The notes beneath the pieces were generated by a model. The model was not told the origin of the DNA, did not search any database, and saw only the letters and a program-made list of their open reading frames with translations. From the NCBI GenBank assembly GCA_964528645.1, contig CAZGSR010000029.1:1-34199 (forward strand): a stretch of DNA of 34,199 bases, in the 5' to 3' direction. Both the position numbers and the translations under genes were made by a program. This DNA is from UBA5734 sp964528645. GTDB taxonomy: Bacteria; Bacillota; Clostridia; Saccharofermentanales; UBA5734. This document shows positions 6,744 through 13,498 of this stretch, piece after piece (position 1 is the first letter of the stretch; the number at the start of each line of letters is the position of its first letter).

Positions 6744-6830
6744 GTGCCAGGCCACGCAATCGGAAATTGATCGTAAACTCAGCCAATTGCTGCACTCTCC
6801 CGACTAATTTCCGTTTTTGTGACGTGGCAC
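6744..6830 (+). repeat. 87-bp inverted-end repeat, copy 3
   Basis: Begins GTGCCAGGCCACGCAATCGG and ends TTTCCGTTTTTGTGACGTGGCAC, exactly 87 bp as in the other full copies. It overlaps the 3' end of the DsbA-like gene: the last 16 codons and the stop of that gene (6779-6781) are repeat sequence read on the minus strand. Confidence 0.8.
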
Positions 6831-7513
6831 GCATGATACAATCGGCAGGATGCACCTGCCACCGATGTCTCTTCCTGCGTTTCCACAGCGTTTTGGATCG
6901 CCTTAATGACATGCACAAGCGGCTGTGCACCACTGATTGGATACTTTCCATTGATGATGAGGCAGGGGACGCCCCTGATGCCATATTGCCTGGCAAGAAG
7001 AAGGTCTTGCTCTACGGCTTCCAGAGTTTCACTGCTGTTGAAATGCTGCTCCCATTCCGCAAAATCAATACCGCTTTGCCTGATGCAGTCGTGGATAATG
7101 CCCAGATCCTCAATGTTGCGATTTTGGACAAACAAAGCCTTTTGCAGGGCGTCAAAAACATCCCAATATCCGGCTTCGCCTGCTGTGAAGAATGCCGCTT
7201 TACACGCAGTGAGCACTTTCATGGAGGAAGGAAACGGGAAGTCTGCTTGGCGCATGCCTGAGATATTGAACCGGTGCAGGTCATCATTTTGATTGGCATG
7301 TTCCCAATGCCGCAAAATTTCGGCCTTTGCTGCTGTTCTGGAACCAAACATTGCGTCAAAATCGCGTTCTGATTGGACCAAGGCAAACGAGCGATGCACA
7401 ATTTGCACCTCAGGCATTAGTTTTTGAAGCTGTCGCATCCGATAGGACATGGGAAAGCAAAAGCTGCAAATGACATCATGGAAAAACTCTATGGTTATTT
7501 TATTCATAGCCAT
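6779..7513 (-). CDS. DsbA/FrnE-family thiol oxidoreductase
   Basis: A cytoplasmic thioredoxin-fold protein of 244 residues without signal peptide. The N-terminal strand and active site read ITIEFFHDVICSFCFPMSYR, with C16-x2-C19 as the redox pair. A helical insertion follows, and the conserved cis-proline strand is YGIRGVPCLIINGKYPISG near residue 190. This layout fits the FrnE/DsbA-like polyketide-isomerase-type family; the substrate is unknown. ATG 7513 and ATG 7507 are both possible starts behind AAGGG. The tail from about residue 229 (CHVTKTEISRESAAIG) is translated 87-bp repeat, so the original C-terminus was replaced. The gene starts 12 bases after the dehydrogenase stop, probably as one operon. 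Confidence 0.88.
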   Translation of the reverse strand: MAMNKITIEFFHDVICSFCFPMSYRMRQLQKLMPEVQIVHRSFALVQSERDFDAMFGSRTAAKAEILRHWEHANQNDDLHRFNISGMRQADFPFPSSMKVLTACKAAFFTAGEAGYWDVFDALQKALFVQNRNIEDLGIIHDCIRQSGIDFAEWEQHFNSSETLEAVEQDLLLARQYGIRGVPCLIINGKYPISGAQPLVHVIKAIQNAVETQEETSVAGASCRLYHACHVTKTEISRESAAIG

Positions 7514-7525
7514 TCATCCCTTCTT

Positions 7526-8353
7526 TTACGCCTTGCTCCCGGACACCATTTTTTCGCTTTGCTCCCAGAGCGCGCGTGCAATGGAACCATCGTCCTTAAA
7601 TTTCACTTTCATCGGCTTGGATTTGTCGTAGACCTCAGCCAGGATCCAATCTTTCCCGGGTTCCCCCTCCACCAGGGCAACCAGGCGCCCGGCACTTTGG
7701 GCTGGCGAAATTGTCACCAGATATTTGAGGGGCGTGTGGTAGGCATAGTGCAGGACATGATTGGTGTCACTGGCAAAAGAAGTCCGAACGACCCCGGGAT
7801 GGAAGGCCACGGCCTTGATGCCTTTGTCGCGGAAACGGCGATCCAGTTCGCGCGTAAACAAAATATTTGCCAGTTTTCCATGTCCGTAGGCTTTTTGCGA
7901 TTGATACTGCCGCTCGTTGTTCAAATCCGCCACATCAAATCCCTGGCCAAAAATATTTGCCGCGATGCTCGATGTTTGAATGACAACCGCCGCATGTTCG
8001 ATGAGCTTATCCAGCAAGGCATGGGTCAACAGAAATGGTGCTAAATGATTCACTTGAAAGGTCTTTTCAAAGCCATCTTTGGTCACCAGACGATCACCCA
8101 TGATACCACCCGCGTTGTTGGCCAGGACATCGATCCGATCGTACGTCTTAAGTTCATCGGCCAGGCGCCTCACATCACTCAAATCCGAATAATCGGCCAG
8201 ATGGAAAGGCGAATCCAGTTCCTTGGCGAGAGATTCCGTTTTGGCCTTTGAACGGCCGACCAGGACGACCTGATGGCCTTTGGCCTTGAGCTGGCGTGCC
8301 GCCTGGGCACCGATTCCATCACTGGCACCCGTAATCACAATGGTTTTTTTCAT
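7526..8353 (-). CDS. Short-chain dehydrogenase/reductase (SDR)
   Basis: A classical NAD(P)-dependent SDR with a Rossmann fold. The cofactor motif is TGASDGIG (residues 8-15), the structural motif is ANNAGG (78-83), and the catalytic residues are S129 and Y156-x3-K160 (YGHGK). R34 after the second strand (VLVGRSKAK) favours NADP. Substrate not predictable; the C-terminus resembles the retinol-dehydrogenase/WW-domain-oxidoreductase-like branch. ATG 8353 is chosen because GAGGA lies about 10 bases upstream; a TTG two codons earlier is less likely. First gene of a probable operon with the DsbA-like oxidoreductase downstream. Confidence 0.92.
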   Translation of the reverse strand: MKKTIVITGASDGIGAQAARQLKAKGHQVVLVGRSKAKTESLAKELDSPFHLADYSDLSDVRRLADELKTYDRIDVLANNAGGIMGDRLVTKDGFEKTFQVNHLAPFLLTHALLDKLIEHAAVVIQTSSIAANIFGQGFDVADLNNERQYQSQKAYGHGKLANILFTRELDRRFRDKGIKAVAFHPGVVRTSFASDTNHVLHYAYHTPLKYLVTISPAQSAGRLVALVEGEPGKDWILAEVYDKSKPMKVKFKDDGSIARALWEQSEKMVSGSKA

Positions 8354-8444
8354 ATTCAAAACATCCTCAAATCAAAGTTTTTAAGCGTTAAGCCCATCTT
8401 AGCAGCCAGCAGATTGTTTTGAGTGTAAGCTGGGTAACGCTTTG

Positions 8445-8464
8445 GTGCCAGGCTACCCAACCGG
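8445..8464 (+). repeat. 87-bp repeat, left end only
   Basis: GTGCCAGGCTACCCAACCGG matches the left end, then similarity stops at 8465. The following ~95 bp (minus strand: ADELPLAYVEPRKRFDRY...) look coding but I do not recognise them. No start codon or gene is supportable there. Confidence 0.6.
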
Positions 8465-8565
8465 TCCCTGTAGCCGGCAGGAGGATGACGCCAGGCTCGA
8501 GGCAATAGCGGTCGAACCGTTTTCTGGGCTCGACATAGGCCAGTGGCAACTCGTCCGCGATAAAT

Positions 8566-8589
8566 AAAGCATAAAATATTTTATGCTTT
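8566..8589. repeat. Perfect 24-bp AT-rich palindrome
   Basis: The arm AAAGCATAAAAT is followed directly by its reverse complement ATTTTATGCTTT, with no loop. It lies 6 bp beyond the terminator-like hairpin that follows the sugar cassette. It could be part of the terminator region or a binding site; nothing decides this. Confidence 0.5.
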
Positions 8590-8595
8590 ATAATT

Positions 8596-8630
8596 AACAA
8601 GGCTGACGCTGTGATAGCGTCAGCCTTGTT
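8596..8630 (-). terminator. Terminator-like hairpin after the D-lyxose isomerase cassette
   Basis: A perfect 15-bp stem (AACAAGGCTGACGCT at 8596-8610 with its complement at 8616-8630) and 5-base loop, about 60 bp after the stop of the minus-strand gene ending at 8690. The downstream side on the minus strand is AT-rich (TTAATTATAAAG) without a clean U run. It is probably the operon terminator. Confidence 0.65.
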
Positions 8631-8689
8631 AAAGGAAAAAGAGGAGGCCCATGAAGAGATAATATGTAAATTAATGGCTGAATATTGTC

Positions 8690-9370
8690 TTAATTGGCTG
8701 TTGGATATTCCGTACAAAGCAGACGGTAAGGAGCTTCATCTTCCTCGATGGTGGGGAAACGTCCGAGTTCCACTTCAAAACGGTTATCTGTAGTATCATC
8801 ATTAACCATTGATACTTCACCCAGGAGAACAGGACCTGTTCCCGGTTGAACAGTGAATTCATGGTACAGATAGGGATAGAAAGTCAGGCTTTCACCTGGT
8901 TTCAGGATGACTTCGGAGCCTGCTTTTACGGTATAACGACGGCCATCTTGCAACAAATGAACATCTGTGTCAGCCAGTTTTTCATTTTCATCCGCGTTAA
9001 ATAATTTGAATACGAGATTGCCGCCTCCACGATTGATGATGTCTTCTTGCTTGTTCCAATGAAAATGCATTGGAGAGACTTGACCCTCTTCCGCAAAAAT
9101 CAATTTTTCTGCATAAGGTTTGTTATAGGTTTTGTCGTTCAATTTACCATTTCTGAGGGTGATCAATGCGATACCCAGTTCTTCAAAATTACCCATGCCG
9201 TAATCGGTGACATCCCATCCCAGCATGCAATCTCTGATTTCGTCATAATCATGACCTTTGCTCAGCCATTCTTCAGGAGTCCAGTTCAGGAACGGAGGCA
9301 GTGCGAATTTATATTCGGCAATCATGGCCTCCATTTTTTTGATTGATTCATTGATTTTTGAACGTTTCAT
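8690..9370 (-). CDS. D-lyxose ketol-isomerase family protein
   Basis: A cupin-fold sugar isomerase of 226 residues, the usual size of the Lyx_isomer family, whose characterised members interconvert D-lyxose and D-xylulose and often D-mannose and D-fructose. The metal site is visible as MHFHW (H102, H104), E109 (KQEDIINRGGG) and H170 (YPYLYHEFT). The start lies behind AAAGGAGC. The gene begins 18 bp after the stop of the epimerase-like gene and is clearly in the same operon. A hairpin terminator follows it. Substrate preference within the family cannot be read from sequence. Confidence 0.88.
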   Translation of the reverse strand: MKRSKINESIKKMEAMIAEYKFALPPFLNWTPEEWLSKGHDYDEIRDCMLGWDVTDYGMGNFEELGIALITLRNGKLNDKTYNKPYAEKLIFAEEGQVSPMHFHWNKQEDIINRGGGNLVFKLFNADENEKLADTDVHLLQDGRRYTVKAGSEVILKPGESLTFYPYLYHEFTVQPGTGPVLLGEVSMVNDDTTDNRFEVELGRFPTIEEDEAPYRLLCTEYPTAN

Positions 9371-9388
9371 TCTTTGCTCCTTTATTAT

Positions 9389-10405
9389 TCATTTTTCACT
9401 TAAGTCTTTGGATATTTGTTTGATTGCTCTGAAAGTCTCTATCTGATCAAAGAGTTCGATTTCAAGTTCGACCTTCTTGGTAGCAAGGGGAGGAAGCATT
9501 GGAATTGAATGCCGCTCTGAATGATACAGACGGCCATATACACTAGCGTTCGCCGGTTCAAGACCTAAAACATAATCCCCAGCAGCGGTCGATTTCCATT
9601 GGTAGAAATGGGGCATTTCATTTATGTTGAAGGATAATTTAAAACCAATTTCCAAAACCGGATTCCAGACAGCAACGAACGTCTTCCCTTCTTTATCAGC
9701 AGCTAATTCATGAATGAAGACATATTCTGGTTCATTCTCCCTGGGCGGATCAATGATATTCCAGCGATCAACCTGAGTCTCACTGAGGTCTTCACGTGGT
9801 TTCACGTTCATAGTTGGTATGACGAGTTCACAACCTGGAGCTAGAAAAGGGTAGCCTGCATTGAAGTGGTACATCAGCATCAAGGGTTCAGAGCGAAAAT
9901 TTTCGTTCGTGACCTCGTCGATGATCTTGATGCTAGAAGTTCCGTAAGTAGTTTCGATTTTACGACGCAAGACCATGTTCTCGCCGAACAACTCAGCCTC
10001 ACGCATTTCCCCTTGGATAGTGATCTGAAAGGATTCATCGATCCAACGAGCATCAGCTCCAATATGTTCGGCTGGCGTCGTGCGCATTCGACCATGCATG
10101 GGATATTCCTTGCCTTCATCCACACAGGGGGCGCAGATATTTTCCAAACCACAGGTAAAAAACATTCCACCCATGATGCTGCGCAATGCCTCTTGACCAT
10201 GAGTGTCATAGTGGTTTCGACCGGTCAAACCTGGTTTGGACAAGAAATTTAGATTCACACCTTTGAATGAAAAATCAGCAATATCAAGGCTTTTTCCGGT
10301 CATGACCGTGAACTGGATGGGACCATTTTTAACTTGATAGGCTGTTAAATTACTCGCCCGGCCCTCCTGATAGATTACAGGTCGCACGGACGCTAATTGC
10401 TGCAT
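9389..10405 (-). CDS. DUF4432 / aldose 1-epimerase-like protein
   Basis: A galactose-mutarotase-like beta-sandwich protein of the DUF4432 group. Diagnostic stretches are LASVRPVIYQEGRASN, GKSLDIADFSFKGVNLNF, GGMFFTCGLENICAPC, YPMHGRMRTTPAEH and LMLMYHFNAGYPFL. Members are thought to act on sugars, probably as epimerases. ATG 10405 gives 338 residues, but ...LAFVGS just upstream in the same frame also matches the family and no start codon precedes it. In another frame ATG 10475 opens MTHSTEQIEKILSDLQHA, so an N-terminal frameshift is possible. First gene of the cassette with the lyxose isomerase, under the promoter at 10489-10517. Confidence 0.85.
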   Translation of the reverse strand: MQQLASVRPVIYQEGRASNLTAYQVKNGPIQFTVMTGKSLDIADFSFKGVNLNFLSKPGLTGRNHYDTHGQEALRSIMGGMFFTCGLENICAPCVDEGKEYPMHGRMRTTPAEHIGADARWIDESFQITIQGEMREAELFGENMVLRRKIETTYGTSSIKIIDEVTNENFRSEPLMLMYHFNAGYPFLAPGCELVIPTMNVKPREDLSETQVDRWNIIDPPRENEPEYVFIHELAADKEGKTFVAVWNPVLEIGFKLSFNINEMPHFYQWKSTAAGDYVLGLEPANASVYGRLYHSERHSIPMLPPLATKKVELEIELFDQIETFRAIKQISKDLSEK

Positions 10406-10488
10406 GCTGCCTACAAAGGCTAGCGTGCTGCAAATCTGACAGGATCTTCTCGATTTGTTCTGTCGAATGAGTCATTGCGATCACCCTA

Positions 10489-10517
10489 ATTATAAGTATC
10501 ATATGATACTTCGTCAA
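10489..10517 (-). promoter_or_regulatory. Sigma-A promoter with an 18-bp palindromic operator in its spacer
   Basis: On the minus strand TTGACG (10517-10512), 17 bases and a perfect TATAAT (10494-10489). The spacer is almost entirely the perfect palindrome AAGTATCATATGATACTT (10494-10511). An operator there would block RNA polymerase directly. The dyad could suit a GntR-type dimer, but no such regulator gene is in the window. The predicted transcript start is only a few bases before ATG 10475. Confidence 0.75.
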
Positions 10518-10826
10518 GCCAGCCTTGCGATTCTTCCGATCATGGTCAAGCGGTTTATCGGCTTAGAATAGCAATATCAGTTATGGATGAAGGGGGTGAT
10601 CTCACGACAAAACTCGCGCAATTTCGACACCAGTTATTGTTAGCCGTTTTATTTATTAATGCACAATTGCCTGGTTTTACTGAAAAGCAATGTGAAATTT
10701 ATGTGTTTGCTTCATAATTGAAGGTGTTGCTTAATGAAATGAGCGAAGAATCGCAAATGATCTCGCCAAAATCACATTCGACAACGGTTGTTAGTGTCGC
10801 TTGAAATGCGGCGTTTTTGTCTCGGT
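10518..10826. other. Intergenic region without a supportable gene
   Basis: Between the sugar-cassette promoter and the next gene end there is a 44-codon open frame on the plus strand (10583-10717, MDEGGDLTTKLAQF...). It has no ribosome binding site and no recognisable family. No repeat-family member is present. I see nothing else in it. Confidence 0.5.
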
Positions 10827-11927
10827 TCAAACCCTGACCAAATACTGGATCGGTTCCTTTTCTAGTTCCTGGACCTCGCGTCCACTGAGTACGAAGTAAT
10901 TCGCCACCCTGCTCTCAAGGTCGAGGTCATAGACACGATATAACCAGTAATGGTCGATATGGGCCTTGGCGAATTCATATTCTTGGCCGGAGAGATAAAA
11001 GGGGGTCTGCGCACCCAGCTGAGTGGTTTTGACCTCGATCAGGCGTGGGGTTTCGTCGTTTTCGAACGAATACAGATCAAACGGTGCAGTATTCCCTTGT
11101 CGTTCGCAGGTACGATACACGCGCTCGGCGAGATCGATTCGGTTTGCCTTGCTGAGCCTGTCCTGCTCAAGCTGTAGGATGATCTTTTCACCCAGTGCAC
11201 CCAAATCCGCGTGTCGTTCGTCCTGCTCTTTGAAATTCAGATTTCGCGGTTTTGTGAGCTCGACTGTGCTGGCAGCGAAGCGGTGTGGCGGGTTCTTCGC
11301 GGACGACAATTCAGGCCGATTCTGCTGCACAAGATAGATTTGCGTCCAGTCGACATCACGAAACTGCCACATCTTGGTTTGTGACGGTTGTGGTTGTGCG
11401 GTCTGAAGGGATTGTTGCTTCGACTCTGACGGTGGGGGTGCCAGGATGGAATCGACGAGCGGGAAATCGATCTGGGCGATTAGTTCTTCATCCCAGTCGA
11501 GTAATTGCCAGAGGAAATGGACCGGCTGGCTGCTCGCAGGATCATGGCTTTGATAGCCCAAGCGACCGAGATATTGGTAGAGCATGCCTTTGCTTTTGCG
11601 CAGGAATAAATGGATCGTATTCTTGCTCGGATCATGTTGAATAAAGTCCTGGATCATTGCATCCTGGAGCGACTGTTTGGGTTGAGATTGCCAGGTTAAG
11701 ATACCGTCTTTGGAAATGCCTTCGACAAATTGATGCTGGCCTTGTGATTGGCCAAATGTGACGAAGAAAACATAGTCTTTGCTTTTGACCGATGATTTGA
11801 CATAGGTCAAGGGAATGATGCCTTGCAGGCCCCAGGTCCCGGCTTGCTTTGTAAATCGAGAGAACGGGTCAAACACATCATGAACCGCTTGCCGGTCGTA
11901 AAATTGCCCCAGCTGCAGCGGTTTCAT
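10827..11927 (-). CDS. Putative restriction-type nuclease (DUF3427-like plus DUF3883-like)
   Basis: 366 residues in two parts. The N-terminal ~145 residues (GQFYDRQAVHDVFDPFSR, DYVFFVTFGQSQGQHQFVEG, IHLFLRKSK, YLGRLGYQSHD) resemble the DUF3427 module found at the end of DEAD/DEAH helicase-like restriction proteins. A Gln/Pro-rich linker follows. The C-terminal part has LGALGEKIILQLEQ, then FDLYSFE and PRLIEVKTT: D284 and E298-x-K300 are the PD-(D/E)xK nuclease signature in the DUF3883 style, followed by YLSGQEYEFA and YWLYRV. No helicase or methyltransferase is adjacent, so it stands alone. DNA cleavage is inferred from the fold. Confidence 0.75.
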   Translation of the reverse strand: MKPLQLGQFYDRQAVHDVFDPFSRFTKQAGTWGLQGIIPLTYVKSSVKSKDYVFFVTFGQSQGQHQFVEGISKDGILTWQSQPKQSLQDAMIQDFIQHDPSKNTIHLFLRKSKGMLYQYLGRLGYQSHDPASSQPVHFLWQLLDWDEELIAQIDFPLVDSILAPPPSESKQQSLQTAQPQPSQTKMWQFRDVDWTQIYLVQQNRPELSSAKNPPHRFAASTVELTKPRNLNFKEQDERHADLGALGEKIILQLEQDRLSKANRIDLAERVYRTCERQGNTAPFDLYSFENDETPRLIEVKTTQLGAQTPFYLSGQEYEFAKAHIDHYWLYRVYDLDLESRVANYFVLSGREVQELEKEPIQYLVRV

Positions 11928-12051
11928 GAAATGGACCTATTCGAATGGACTTCGTCAGTCAAACGCATCTTCGGGAACCTCAGTTTGATTTTCCCGAAGT
12001 TAACGATTAAACGTCTACAGACGATGGGTCACAATGAGAGCTGGCTGCTAT

Positions 12052-12080
12052 TATCAATTTCCGGATGGGTAGTTTGGCAC
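12052..12080 (-). repeat. 87-bp repeat, single end
   Basis: ATCAATTTCCGGATGGGTAG followed by TTTGGCAC is the reverse complement of the family left end (GTGCCAGGCTACCC...GGAAATTGAT). No second end is recognisable. The rest of 11928-12132 shows no gene. Confidence 0.6.
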
Positions 12081-12132
12081 CCCGGTTTAAAATGCTTGTC
12101 GCTATTTATACGACGCTGTTCCAGTTGGTGAA

Positions 12133-12166
12133 GGTGTAGTATAACAAATCATGTACTACACCTTTT
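12133..12166 (+). terminator. Terminator-like hairpin
   Basis: GGTGTAGTA (12133-12141) pairs with TACTACACC (12154-12162), followed by TTTTC. No plus-strand gene precedes it, so it may be a leftover of a lost gene. Confidence 0.5.
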
Positions 12167-12220
12167 CAAAAAGCGTGGCGACCCAGTCCAAAAGTCAATT
12201 CTGATCTTTCTAATACTTAT

Positions 12221-12243
12221 CTGATACCATCGGAATGTATCAG
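12221..12243 (+). repeat. Short inverted repeat upstream of the VOC gene
   Basis: CTGATAC (12221-12227) and GTATCAG (12237-12243) form a 7-bp inverted repeat with a 9-base loop about 60 bp before the VOC start. Possible operator; no further support. Confidence 0.3.
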
Positions 12244-12251
12244 CTGGATGG

Positions 12252-12282
12252 ATCATCAATTTCCGGATGGATAGCCTGGCAC
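12252..12282 (-). repeat. 87-bp repeat, single end next to the VOC start
   Basis: ATCATCAATTTCCGGATGG then ATAGCCTGGCAC is again the reverse complement of the left end, in the same orientation as the copy at 12052-12080 and 200 bp away. It ends 19 bp before the VOC gene start. Confidence 0.6.
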
Positions 12283-12301
12283 CATCCCACAGGAGGACAC
12301 G

Positions 12302-12664
12302 ATGAAATTTCTCTGGACCACTTTGACCGTGACGAATATGGATGCTTCCCTGGCCTTTTACCAGGAGATCGTCGGGCTTAAGCTGCAGCGCCGCTATGCG
12401 GCCGGGCCTGGGTTGGAGATTGCTTTCCTCGGCGAGGGCGAGACCCAGGTCGAGCTGATCAAAGCTGACGCCAAGCCGAGCGTAACCATTGGCAAGGATA
12501 TCTCGATGGGTTTTCAGGTCGATTCGTTGGACCGGATGCTGGAATTCGTGCATTCGAAGGGCGTCGCGATCGCGGTGCCGCCCGTGCAGCCCAATCCGCA
12601 TATCCGGTTCTTCTATGTCGAGGATCCCGACGGCGTGCGCGTCCAGTTTGTCGAGATGATGTAG
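12302..12664 (+). CDS. VOC-superfamily (glyoxalase-like) protein
   Basis: 120 residues, one vicinal-oxygen-chelate module with the two beta-alpha-beta-beta-beta halves: FLWTTLTVTNMDASLAFYQE to TQVELIKAD, and SMGFQVDSLDRMLEFV to RFFYVEDPDGVRVQFVE. Metal-ligand-like E51 and E118 are present, but the usual N-terminal His (as in LHT.LRV) is replaced (W5-T6-T7), so a canonical glyoxalase I reaction is doubtful. Bleomycin-resistance, dioxygenase and isomerase relatives share this fold. The start is behind AGGAGGA with good spacing. The gene stands alone and its 3' end is overlapped on the opposite strand by an AbiEi remnant. Confidence 0.85.
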   Translation: MKFLWTTLTVTNMDASLAFYQEIVGLKLQRRYAAGPGLEIAFLGEGETQVELIKADAKPSVTIGKDISMGFQVDSLDRMLEFVHSKGVAIAVPPVQPNPHIRFFYVEDPDGVRVQFVEMM

Positions 12665-12945
12665 GAGCGATGGCGCATTCTCCTTCTCAGGTATGCCTGC
12701 AGCAGCTTGTGGTTTTGCGTGTGATAGCGCTGCGCGATTTCGAGCAAGTCTTGCTGATTTAAGAGGAAGAATTCATCCCGGTCGATTCTCAGGTCCTCAA
12801 AAAGCAGGCTTTCCAGCTCGCTTTGGTTTTTCAGCGGTGAACGGATGTAGAGCATGTCGCAGATGGCCTTTTCGGGTGATGCGAGGGCGAATCCGTGGCC
12901 GTTTTCCACGTGCAGCTCGACACCGAGCGGATAGGCCGCGCTGGG
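12662..12945 (-). pseudogene. AbiEi-type antitoxin, C-terminal fragment
   Basis: The minus-strand frame reads AAYPLGVELHVENGHGFALA, SPEKAICDMLYIRSPLKNQS, ELESLLFEDLRIDRDEFFLL and HNKLLQAYLRRR-like sequence. This is the conserved C-terminal half of AbiEi transcriptional regulator/antitoxins. The N-terminal winged helix is absent: upstream the frame runs into the hairpin at 12970-13012 and then the repeat cluster. The frame also lacks its own stop and reads through the antisense of the VOC gene to 12613. It is non-functional as such, and no AbiEii gene adjoins it. Confidence 0.75.
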
Positions 12946-12969
12946 AACATCACGGTCGTTTTTATTATA

Positions 12970-13012
12970 TTTTCTCCAGAAAAAGCAATTAAATTGCCTT
13001 TTCTGGAGAAAA
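12970..13012. repeat. 21-bp inverted repeat with a 1-base loop
   Basis: Arms at 12970-12990 (TTTTCTCCAGAAAAAGCAAT...) and 12992-13012 (...GCCTTTTCTGGAGAAAA) are complementary at 20 of 21 positions with a single base between them. It sits at the boundary between the AbiEi fragment and the GC-rich repeat cluster and looks like joined inverted ends or a cruciform-prone scar. Confidence 0.7.
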
Positions 13013-13032
13013 TCAATTATCACGACAACAGG

Positions 13033-13100
13033 GGCACGGGGGTCGCGCGACGGGTTGCCCCGCGAGCGGCAATTGCCGGAAATAGCACCAGGGTCGCTTA
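13033..13100 (-). repeat. 52-bp GC-rich repeat, isolated copy
   Basis: GGGGGTCGCGCGACGGGTTG followed by CCCCGCGAGCGGCAATTGCC is one unit of the family that is tandem at 13329-13490. It is separated from that array by the hairpin module. Confidence 0.7.
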
Positions 13101-13183
13101 AAGTCAGATGGAATAGACCACAACCTTAGGATGCTACAGTCCCAGTGGTTTTCGGGCACGGACCAGACTTACCGCCGATTTTG

Positions 13184-13276
13184 GACCCCGACCTCAAAAA
13201 GGAAAATTCCAAATTTAGGTCGGGGTCGTTTTTCGGCAGAAAGTGCATCGCATCCCGCTGAGCTTACAGCCGCAGG
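13184..13276 (-). repeat. GACCCCGACCT hairpin module, second locus
   Basis: GACCCCGACCT (13184-13194) pairs with AGGTCGGGGTC (13217-13227), followed by a T run. TACAGCCGCAGG (13265-13276) is the reverse complement of the CCTGCGGCTGTA beside the first copy at 2199-2296. The order and spacing of the two motifs match the first locus in inverted orientation. Nothing else is recognisable between 13100 and 13329. Confidence 0.65.
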
Positions 13277-13328
13277 GGTTTTCAGTCAGATGCCTTATCA
13301 GAATGGATTTTTAACCCTGGTTATAAAA

Positions 13329-13490
13329 GCGGCAATTGCCAGAAAAGGCCCCGGGGGTCGCGCGAGGGGTGGCCCCGCATGCGGCAATTGCCGGAAAAGG
13401 CCCCGGGGTCGCGCGACGGGTTGCCCCGCGTGCGGCAATTGCCAGAAAAGGTCTCGGGGGTCGCGCGACGGGTTGCCCCGCGTGCGGCAA
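13329..13490 (-). repeat. 52-bp GC-rich tandem repeat, array C
   Basis: GCGGCAATTGCC occurs at 13329, 13381 and 13432, and a truncated GCGGCAA at 13484: three full units of 51-52 bp. Each unit contains GGCAATTGCC (palindrome), a GAAAAGG block and TCGCGCGA (palindrome) inside GGGGTCGCGCGACGGGTTGC. It ends 9 bp before the stop codon of the DUF4143 gene. Confidence 0.85.
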
Positions 13491-13498
13491 GGATCTGC

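Noticed and set aside
8640..8665. Gene start on the plus strand after the hairpin (AGGAGG, ATG)
   Set aside because: The frame stops after three codons (ATG AAG AGA TAA); at most a remnant.
10583..10717. Small plus-strand ORF of 44 codons
   Set aside because: No ribosome binding site, no recognised family and no partner gene; listed only as part of the intergenic region.
12613..12661. C-terminal extension of the AbiEi-like frame into the VOC gene
   Set aside because: The VOC gene is complete with a good start, so this part is antisense read-through of a fragment that lost its stop.
13329..13490. CRISPR-like array
   Set aside because: The 51-52 bp units are directly tandem with no unique spacers, and no cas genes are present.
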